The translations under genes were made by a program, and so were the position numbers. From assembly GCA_003510825.1 (NCBI GenBank), contig DOKO01000292.1, positions 847 through 6,331 of the forward strand: 5,485 bases of DNA, given 5' to 3'. This DNA comes from Stenotrophomonas sp. (GTDB lineage: Bacteria; Pseudomonadota; Gammaproteobacteria; Xanthomonadales; Xanthomonadaceae). The notes beneath the pieces are model-generated. The model did no database searches. It worked only from the letters and a program-made list of their open reading frames with translations, and was not told the origin of the DNA. Shown here in pieces: positions 1 through 4,258 of the stretch. How positions within the stretch are numbered: position 1 is the first letter of the stretch; each line of letters starts with the position of its first letter.

Positions 1-1
1 G

Positions 2-757
2 CGCCTGTTCCATCGCACCACCCGCCGTCTGCACCTGACCGACGAAGGCGAGCTGCTGCTGCAGCGCTGCCGGCGCGCCTTGGATGAGCTGTCCGACGCC
101 CAGGCCGATCTCGCCCATCGGCAGCATGCGCCGCGCGGGGTGCTGCGCATCGGCCTGCCGACCATCGGCTACCGCTTCCTGCTGCCGGTGCTGCCCGGCT
201 TCCAGCAGCGTTACCCGCAGGTGCAGCTGGAACTGGATTTCAACGACCGGCTGGTGGATGTGGTCAACGAAGGACTGGATGCGGTGATCCGCAGCGGCGA
301 GCTGGCCGACTCCAGCCTGATGTCACGCCAGCTGGGCACGTTCCGCTTCATGGTGTGTGCGTCGCCGCAGTACCTGCAGGCATGCGGCATGCCGCAGCAG
401 CAGGCGGACCTGCAGCGGCTGGCGGCGGTGCGCTTCCGCTTTCCCAGCAGCGGCAAGCTGCAGCCGTGGACCCTGCCCGGCCACCACGGCGACGCCGCCG
501 CCGACATGGCCACCAGCATGACCTGCAACAACATGGAGGCGATGCTGTCAGCCACCATCGGCGGCATGGGCGTGGGCTGGATGCCCGATTTCCTTGCGGC
601 CGATGCGCTGGCCGATGGTCGCCTGCAGGACGTGCTGCCCACGCTGCCGCACCAGCAAGGACAGTTCTCGCTGCTGTGGCCCGGCAACCGCCAGCCCAGC
701 GCGCGCCTGCGGGTGTTCATCGATTACATGGTCGAACACCTGTTCGGCGCTCGATAG
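2..757 (+). CDS. LysR-family transcriptional regulator, CrgA-like, C-terminal part (5'-truncated by window edge)
   Basis: The frame is open from base 2 to the TAG at 755-757 and gives 251 residues. They begin at the end of the winged helix-turn-helix (LFHRTTRRLHLTDEG, visible residues 2-16), which in LysR proteins is the wing leading into the linker helix. The first ~45-60 residues, including the recognition helix, lie outside the window. The linker helix is about residues 16-42. The effector-binding domain starts at RGVLRIGLP (45-53) and continues through NEGLDAVIRSGEL and the late motif GMGVGWMPDFLA. The style, with FNDRLVDVVNEGLDAVIR and a short C-terminus, fits the CrgA/DsdC-like branch of LysR effector domains (family knowledge). 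These proteins are cytoplasmic DNA-binding regulators; ligand and targets cannot be read here. The unknown gene at 790 follows in the same direction. An in-frame TTG at 80 is internal and not the start. Confidence 0.93.
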   Translation, partial: RLFHRTTRRLHLTDEGELLLQRCRRALDELSDAQADLAHRQHAPRGVLRIGLPTIGYRFLLPVLPGFQQRYPQVQLELDFNDRLVDVVNEGLDAVIRSGELADSSLMSRQLGTFRFMVCASPQYLQACGMPQQQADLQRLAAVRFRFPSSGKLQPWTLPGHHGDAAADMATSMTCNNMEAMLSATIGGMGVGWMPDFLAADALADGRLQDVLPTLPHQQGQFSLLWPGNRQPSARLRVFIDYMVEHLFGAR

Positions 758-789
758 ACTGGGCGGCCACATCGGAAGCGGCCGCGCAC

Positions 790-1584
790 ATGGCGATCAA
801 ACACCTGGACGTACTGAAACTGCTTGCCGCCGCCGGCCTGGTCGAGGCCATCGATGGCGACGTGAAGCGTTGCGCGCACTGGGCACGCCTCGGCCCAGAG
901 GCGGCCGCGCGCGAGCCTGCGCAGATCGGTACGGAGGTGATCGAAAACGTGCTGCTGCGCTGGAACTGCATCCTGCAGGCCGACCCTGCCGAGGTTGCGC
1001 CGCTGTATGTCCACAAGACCGCGTTGGCGCTGGCGGCATGCCTGCACCGGCAGGGCTTTGCCGATGCGCAGCTCACCGACGCAGCGGTTGTGGCCATTGC
1101 GGCGTTGAATGCCGCCGTCGCGTTGAACGACACCTTCCATCGCCGCAGTGCGGATATCGAGGCGCTGCTGCGCAGCCCGGCAGTGATGCCGGCACGCCGC
1201 CCCCCGCTGCTGAAAGCGCACACCGCGTGGCGCGCCGGCGACGTCGTGGGCATGCAGGTCGCCGACCGCCACCATGCCTTCCATGTACTGGAGGTCAGCC
1301 AGGGCGCGCCCATCGTCGAGTTCTACGACGTCGTGCAGGCCACGCCACTGGCATGGGAACACCTGCGGGGTGTCATCGCCCGTGGCCAGCAACTCAACGA
1401 TGGCCGCCACTACCTGGACCGCCACGCGCTGTACGGCCTGCAACACCAGCCCGACCCGGCCCATCAGTTCCGCCTGCTCGCCAGCGGCATCGCGCAGGGC
1501 CCGGACAGCACGCATCTTGCGCGGCACTCCGGCCTGTACGCGGTCACCGATGTTTTCCGCATGACGCGCGACCTGCTGCCTTAG
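790..1584 (+). CDS. Hypothetical protein, 264 aa, downstream of the LysR gene
   Basis: I do not recognise this protein with confidence. ATG at 790 is the only sensible start: no other start codon lies in frame after the LysR stop, and a weak purine-rich GGAAG sits about 10 nt upstream. Third codon positions are mostly G or C, which favours this strand over the long antisense frame. Residues 1-130 look helical and Ala/Leu-rich (LDVLKLLAAAGLVEAID, VVAIAALNAAVALND). After a proline-rich hinge (134-140, ARRPPLL) comes a strand-like block, WRAGDVVGMQVADRHHAF (147-164), then APIVEFYDV (173-181). That block loosely resembles the small beta-barrel of Imm26-type proteins (GDVfaiPL...yaf... followed by FyD), an impression from memory only. 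There is no signal peptide or membrane segment, so it is probably cytoplasmic. Only 32 bp separate it from the regulator, so co-transcription is likely. Confidence 0.8.
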   Translation: MAIKHLDVLKLLAAAGLVEAIDGDVKRCAHWARLGPEAAAREPAQIGTEVIENVLLRWNCILQADPAEVAPLYVHKTALALAACLHRQGFADAQLTDAAVVAIAALNAAVALNDTFHRRSADIEALLRSPAVMPARRPPLLKAHTAWRAGDVVGMQVADRHHAFHVLEVSQGAPIVEFYDVVQATPLAWEHLRGVIARGQQLNDGRHYLDRHALYGLQHQPDPAHQFRLLASGIAQGPDSTHLARHSGLYAVTDVFRMTRDLLP

Positions 1585-1590
1585 GGCAGG

Positions 1591-1632
1591 ACCCGCCGCC
1601 ACACACGCGATAAATGCACCACCCGCCGCCAC
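1591..1632. repeat. 12-nt direct repeat with 30-bp period
   Basis: ACCCGCCGCCAC occurs at 1591-1602 and again at 1621-1632, a period of 30 bp, starting 6 bp after the stop codon of the 264-residue gene. The complement of its core, GGCGGCGGG, appears at 1700-1708, so either copy could also form the left arm of a larger stem. Function is unknown; in DNA this GC-rich, chance recurrence cannot be excluded. Confidence 0.5.
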
Positions 1633-1648
1633 TCCCCAGATGAGGTGC

Positions 1649-1666
1649 GCCCTGCCTGGACAGGGC
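1649..1666. repeat. GC-rich hairpin, possible 3'-end structure
   Basis: GCCCTG (1649-1654) pairs with CAGGGC (1661-1666) around a 6-nt loop. It lies 65 bp past the stop codon of the 264-residue gene and inside the wider pair formed by 1622-1630 and 1700-1708. A further 5-bp stem, CCACG/CGTGG, lies at 1681-1696. There is no run of T after the hairpin on either strand, so it could stabilise a 3' end but is not a standard terminator. Confidence 0.35.
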
Positions 1667-1714
1667 TGCAGCGCTCACACCCACGCAATACCGTGGATGG
1701 GCGGCGGGCGATGC

Positions 1715-1869
1715 GGGTTGGCGTACCGGCAACTCTGGAGCGGACCGGCGGATCGCGGTGATCCCCACGCATCACCCACCACGGACCAGCGGGCCGCGTC
1801 ATCCGGAAAACGCCCTCCTTGGACATCTTTCCGGACACGCGCCAGAGTTGTTTGTGGGACGCCAATCCC
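1715..1869. repeat. Candidate MITE-like or dispersed intergenic element with imperfect terminal inverted repeats
   Basis: The left end (1715-1738) reads GGGTTGGCGT, five spacer bases, then CAACTCTGG. The reverse complement of the right end (1869 back to 1842) reads GGGATTGGCGT, eight spacer bases, then CAACTCTGG. The ends therefore match in order over two blocks, with one inserted base in the outer block. Inside is a second stem: TCCGGAAA (1802-1809) with TTTCCGGA (1828-1835). No transposase is encoded and I see no clear target-site duplication. On the minus strand it would translate to peptides such as RKDVQGGRFPDDAARW and GKMSKEGVFRM. I recall near-identical peptides among spurious short ORFs from Xanthomonas and Stenotrophomonas, which suggests a dispersed repeat; this is memory, not a search. 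Confidence 0.55.
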
Positions 1870-1924
1870 AGCCAGCCATGACAGCCGGCGAAGGGATGCT
1901 GACCGCCTGCACCGACGCTGGCTG
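1869..1924. repeat. 8-bp inverted repeat next to the terminal-repeat element
   Basis: CAGCCAGC (1869-1876) is the exact complement of GCTGGCTG (1917-1924), with 40 bases between. It begins on the last base of the 1715-1869 element, so it may be part of a larger composite repeat or an older flank. GTAGGGCTTACCCGC follows at 1923-1937 and includes a short GGG/CCC pair. No coding or promoter signal is evident. Confidence 0.35.
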
Positions 1925-2013
1925 TAGGGCTTACCCGCAGGCACCGATCAGGAATCTACGGATCGTCATCCCGCTGCCCTGAAACCCTTGCCCTGCGGTG
2001 CCCGCGCAGCGGC

Positions 2014-2028
2014 GCAGCAGCGTGCTGC
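2014..2028. repeat. Small hairpin downstream of the LysR gene's 3' end
   Basis: GCAGCA (2014-2019) pairs with TGCTGC (2023-2028) around a GCG loop. For the minus-strand LysR transcript it lies about 52 nt beyond the stop codon. It lacks a T-tract on that strand, so any role in termination or 3'-end protection is a guess. Confidence 0.25.
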
Positions 2029-2079
2029 AGCCCGCGTATCAGGTGCTGCGTGGCCGGCGAACGCATGCCACGATGTCGA

Positions 2080-2967
2080 TCACGACAGATCCGGCCCGGC
2101 AGCCATCGCCAGGAAGTGCTGCAGCACCGGCCCCGCCGCGCCTGGCCGTGTGCAGAACTGCAGTTCGAAACCAGCTTCGGTGCCATCGATCACGCGGTAC
2201 ACCACTTCCTGCGGACGGAAGCTGGCCATGCTGGCCGGCACGATCGCCACGCCCGCGTCCACCGCCACCAGCGACAGCACCGCATGCATGCCCTGCGCTT
2301 CCTGCACCACGCGCGGGGTGAAACCAGCCGAGGTACACAGGCCCAGCACCTGCGCATGGAAGCCGATGCCCTCGCCTGCCGGCCAGGACACGAAGGGTTC
2401 GTCCACCAGCATCGCCACGCTGAGCGGCTCACATGCGGCCAAAGCGTGGCTGCGCGGCAAGGCGATGGCCAGGCGATCGTGGTCGAAGCCCTGCAGCGCC
2501 AGTTCGGTGGATGGAATGGGCGGGATCAGCACGCCCAGGTCGATGCGCTCCTCGCGCAGCCATTGCTGCTGCTGCCGCGAGGTGGCCTCATGCAGGTGCA
2601 GCTGCACCTGCGGAAATGCCTGGCGGAACCGGCGGATCAGATCCGGCAGGCGACCGTACAGGGCGCTGCCCACATACCCCACGCGCAGGCTGCCGATCTG
2701 CCCGGCCGCCGCTTCGCGGGTGCGCTGCAGGGCCTGCCCGGCCTGCTGCAGCGTGGCACGCGCTTCCACCAGCAGGGTCTGCCCGGCGGCGGTCAGCCCC
2801 AGCGTGCGGTTGCCGCGCACGATCAGGCGGGTACCGACCTCATCTTCCAGCCGGCGCATCGCCGCCGTCAGCGGTGGCTGCGACATGTGCAGGCGCGCGG
2901 CGGCGCGATGGAAATGCAGTTCTTCGGCCACCGCCACGAACTGGCGGAGCAGGCGCAGATCGATCAT
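2080..2967 (-). CDS. LysR-family transcriptional regulator, aromatics-type effector domain
   Basis: A complete 295-residue LysR protein, normal for the family. The N-terminal winged helix-turn-helix is clear: MIDLRLLRQFVAVAEELHF, then RAAARLHMSQPPLTAAMRRLE (residues 21-41; SQPPLT marks the recognition helix), and the wing ending RTLGLTAAGQTLL. A linker helix (about 60-90) leads to the effector domain from GSLRVGYVGSA (92-102), with LPDLIRRFRQAFPQVQLHLHE and RIDLGVLIPP following the pattern of the BenM/CatM/TsaR-like branch (family knowledge). ATG at 2967 starts just before the conserved DLRLLRQF; no start codon closer to the family length is better. There is no recognisable Shine-Dalgarno sequence: the leader is C-rich. 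The SDR gene ends 38 bp upstream in the same direction, so translation from a shared mRNA is plausible. The likely target is the SDR unit and itself; the inducer is unknown. Confidence 0.94.
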   Translation of the reverse strand: MIDLRLLRQFVAVAEELHFHRAAARLHMSQPPLTAAMRRLEDEVGTRLIVRGNRTLGLTAAGQTLLVEARATLQQAGQALQRTREAAAGQIGSLRVGYVGSALYGRLPDLIRRFRQAFPQVQLHLHEATSRQQQQWLREERIDLGVLIPPIPSTELALQGFDHDRLAIALPRSHALAACEPLSVAMLVDEPFVSWPAGEGIGFHAQVLGLCTSAGFTPRVVQEAQGMHAVLSLVAVDAGVAIVPASMASFRPQEVVYRVIDGTEAGFELQFCTRPGAAGPVLQHFLAMAAGPDLS

Positions 2968-3005
2968 GTCGGCACGGGCAACGGGGGGCTGCCTAGCGTA
3001 CGCGC

Positions 3006-3884
3006 TCAGCCGCGTGCGTCGACACTGGGCCGGGCGATCACCGGCCACTGCAGGGCCACCGATTCGATGCTGTCCGCGACGACCGCACGCAGGTCGCGCG
3101 GGTAGCCCACGTGTTCGGCTTCCTGCAGGCGCAACGCGTGGAACTGCCCGTTGCTCGCACGCAGCACCCAGCCGCCTTCGCGACAGCGTGTCGATGCGAG
3201 GAACGCCACGCCGTTGGCCACCGCGTCCGGGTGCAGCTCGTCGGGCTCGCCATCGATGCCCCACATGCGGGTCTTGGCCACCGGCGAAACCGCATTGACC
3301 ACGATGCCGTGCTCGGCGCCCTCCAGCGCCAGCACGTTGGCCAGCCCCAGCGCGGCCATCTTCGCCATCGCGTAACCGGCCAGGCCCTTCTGCGCGTACT
3401 GCGGGTACAGCGCGCGGTCGGAGGTGGTCACCACGATGCGGCCACCACCGGCCTCGCGCATTGCCGGCCAGGCGGCCTGGGCCAGCCACAGCGGCGTCTT
3501 GGCAGCCACGCGCAGCATCTGCTCCAGTGCATCGTCATCCACCGCCTCGAGCAGTTCGTACGCCACCCAGCCGGCGTTGTGCACGATGAAATCGATGCGG
3601 CCGTGCCGCTGCAGCACGTCGCGGACCAGTGCGTGGCAGCACGCACGCTCGTCGATCGCGCCCGAGGCCGCCTCCACCGACAGGCCCTGCGCCTGCAGTG
3701 CAGCCACCGCGTCGCCGATGCGGCTGGCGTCGCTGCCGCGACCATCCAGGCCGGCACCCACGTCATGCATCACCACGTGCGCGCCGCGCTGGGCCATCAA
3801 GCGGCTGTAGGCCAGACCGAGACCGCCGGCCGCGCCGGTCACCAGGCCGACCTGGCCTGCAAAGGAAATGGGGGAAGGTTTCAT
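3006..3884 (-). CDS. SDR-family oxidoreductase, resembling the (3R)-hydroxyacyl-CoA dehydrogenase domain of MFE-2/17beta-HSD4
   Basis: A 292-residue single-domain short-chain dehydrogenase. The Rossmann cofactor motif TGAAGGLG is at residues 16-23, Asp41 after strand 2 (HDVG) favours NAD(H), HNAG is at 102-105, and the catalytic residues appear as Ser155, Tyr171 and Lys175 (YAMAK). HDVGAGLDGRGSD, AAWPAM, LGLANVLALEG and the late PDAVANGVAFL match the peroxisomal MFE-2/HSD17B4 dehydrogenase pattern better than generic SDRs (comparison from memory), suggesting oxidation of a hydroxyacyl-CoA or similar secondary alcohol in the cytoplasm. Oddities: the tetrad Asn position, His in MFE-2, appears to be Ala127, and Ser to Tyr spacing is 16 rather than 13. 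Starts are ambiguous: ATG 3884 fits the fold best; ATG 3896 adds 4 residues; ATG 3965 adds 27 and would lie 4 nt after the small gene's stop. The LysR gene follows 38 bp downstream. Confidence 0.9.
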   Translation of the reverse strand: MKPSPISFAGQVGLVTGAAGGLGLAYSRLMAQRGAHVVMHDVGAGLDGRGSDASRIGDAVAALQAQGLSVEAASGAIDERACCHALVRDVLQRHGRIDFIVHNAGWVAYELLEAVDDDALEQMLRVAAKTPLWLAQAAWPAMREAGGGRIVVTTSDRALYPQYAQKGLAGYAMAKMAALGLANVLALEGAEHGIVVNAVSPVAKTRMWGIDGEPDELHPDAVANGVAFLASTRCREGGWVLRASNGQFHALRLQEAEHVGYPRDLRAVVADSIESVALQWPVIARPSVDARG

Positions 3885-3893
3885 CCGCCGCAG

Positions 3894-3966
3894 CATGGGC
3901 GATACGCCCACGCTACGGCCAATACCGATTTCCCCCCCGCACGATATGCGCTGCGTATCGCCCATG
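3894..3966. repeat. 14-nt inverted repeat in the SDR leader, left arm itself a hairpin
   Basis: CATGGGCGATACGC (3894-3907) is exactly complementary to GCGTATCGCCCATG (3953-3966), with 45 bases between. The left arm can alternatively fold alone: TGGGCG (3896-3901), loop ATA, CGCCCA (3905-3910). In the SDR transcript this local hairpin ends 11 nt before the ATG at 3884, where a ribosome site would be, and it contains the alternative ATG at 3896. Two mutually exclusive folds are possible. A run of seven C (3932-3938) lies in the large loop. Confidence 0.6.
3942..3960. promoter_or_regulatory. Candidate LysR-type operator (T-N11-A dyad) upstream of the SDR gene
   Basis: CGATATGCGCTGCGTATCG is an interrupted dyad: the five outer base pairs are perfect (CGATA/TATCG), and 7 of 9 pairs match overall. 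T3945 and A3957 are separated by 11 bases, the T-N11-A spacing of LysR-family boxes (established knowledge). It sits 57 bp upstream of the SDR start at 3884 and just past the small gene's stop. Further CGAT half-sites occur at 3900 and 3926, which could serve as activation sites. Binding by the LysR encoded at 2080-2967 is inference. No clear -35/-10 pair was identified. Confidence 0.4.
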
Positions 3967-3969
3967 GAT

Positions 3970-4188
3970 TCAGGCATCCCAATCGCTGCGGCTGATACGC
4001 GAAATGCGCCATCCGCCGTGCGAGGTGAAGCGCCCGCTGTCCCCCCATACCGCAAAGCGCACCCCGACCAGCGATGCACGCAGGCGTGAGCAATGCCATT
4101 CCCGTGCCTTGCCGTAGGCCTTGGCAAAGCGGTGCAGCACCCCGCTGTTCCGCTTTTCCGGGCGGTGGACCGGTTGATCATCGTGCAT
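3970..4188 (-). CDS. Probable small basic hypothetical protein, 72 aa
   Basis: The ATG at 4188 is preceded by a good Shine-Dalgarno-like AGGGGAA about 7 nt upstream, the best ribosome site seen in the window. The frame ends with TGA at 3970. About three quarters of its codons end in G or C by hand count, lower than expected for a strong gene here but above random. The peptide begins MHDDQPVHRPEKRNSG, has a basic, partly helical middle (FAKAYGKAREWHCSRL) and a Trp/Ser/Arg-rich tail (SHGGWRISRISRSDWDA). It has no signal peptide, membrane segment or Cys-pair motif, and I recognise no family. It begins 70 bp after the TPR gene's stop and ends 85 bp before the SDR start, on the same strand. It could be a lineage-specific small protein or a chance frame. 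Confidence 0.5.
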   Translation of the reverse strand: MHDDQPVHRPEKRNSGVLHRFAKAYGKAREWHCSRLRASLVGVRFAVWGDSGRFTSHGGWRISRISRSDWDA

Positions 4189-4258
4189 GTTGCGTTTCCC
4201 CTGTTATTCCAGCAGTGCGTATGCCTGTCATGGAACAACCGGAGAAACCGCACGCAAC
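4189..4258 (-). promoter_or_regulatory. Short spacer with a strong ribosome site for the 72-aa gene
   Basis: This 70-bp gap follows the TPR stop codon on the minus strand. It ends in ACAGGGGAAACGCAAC directly before the ATG at 4188; AGGGGAA is the Shine-Dalgarno candidate. I see no hairpin with a T-tract behind the TPR gene and no convincing -35/-10 pair, so the small gene could be read through from the TPR gene. Confidence 0.45.

Larger units (their letters stand above)
1585..2079. other. 495-bp intergenic region between convergent genes, rich in inverted repeats
   Basis: No convincing gene lies here. The frames open on either strand (for example 1640-1927 plus, 1675-1944 minus, 1581-1865 minus) overlap one another, lack good ribosome sites and encode Arg/Pro-rich low-quality peptides. 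The stretch holds a 12-nt direct repeat (1591/1621), nested GC-rich stems (1622-1708), an element with imperfect terminal inverted repeats (1715-1869), an adjacent 8-bp inverted repeat (1869-1924) and a hairpin beside the 3' end of the LysR gene (2014-2028). No stem is followed by a T-tract on either strand, so no classical intrinsic terminator is evident for either converging gene. Confidence 0.8.

Noticed and set aside
724..1632. 302-codon minus-strand frame opposite the 264-residue gene
   Set aside because: The plus strand has the stronger third-position G/C bias and a sensible start close behind the LysR gene; the antisense product looks random.
1640..1944. Overlapping 89-95-codon frames on both strands in the intergenic region
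   Set aside because: They overlie inverted repeats, conflict with each other, lack ribosome sites and encode repeat-derived peptides; best read as repeat DNA.
1649..2028. Intrinsic terminators for the converging genes
   Set aside because: Several GC-rich stems exist, but none is followed by a T-tract on either strand.
1585..2079. SMAG (GTAG-headed) palindromes common in Stenotrophomonas maltophilia
   Set aside because: GTAG occurs at 1923, but it is not followed by the compact stem expected of that family.
1988..3298. Long plus-strand frames (1988-3298, 2050-3105, 2433-2996) opposite the LysR and SDR genes
   Set aside because: They are antisense shadows of well-recognised minus-strand genes; products are Arg/Pro/Ala-rich with no family features.
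3932..3938. Run of seven C as a possible phase-variation tract
   Set aside because: It lies outside the favoured SDR start and is short; only if translation starts at 3965 would slippage change the frame. Not enough to claim.
3111..3995. 294-codon plus-strand frame opposite the SDR
   Set aside because: Covers the SDR exactly in antisense and gives a His/Gln/Arg-rich low-complexity product, typical of GC-rich antisense frames.
4178..4231. 17-codon frame starting at 4231 and overlapping the start of the 72-aa gene
   Set aside because: No ribosome site and no protein-like features; too short to support, though a leader peptide cannot be excluded.
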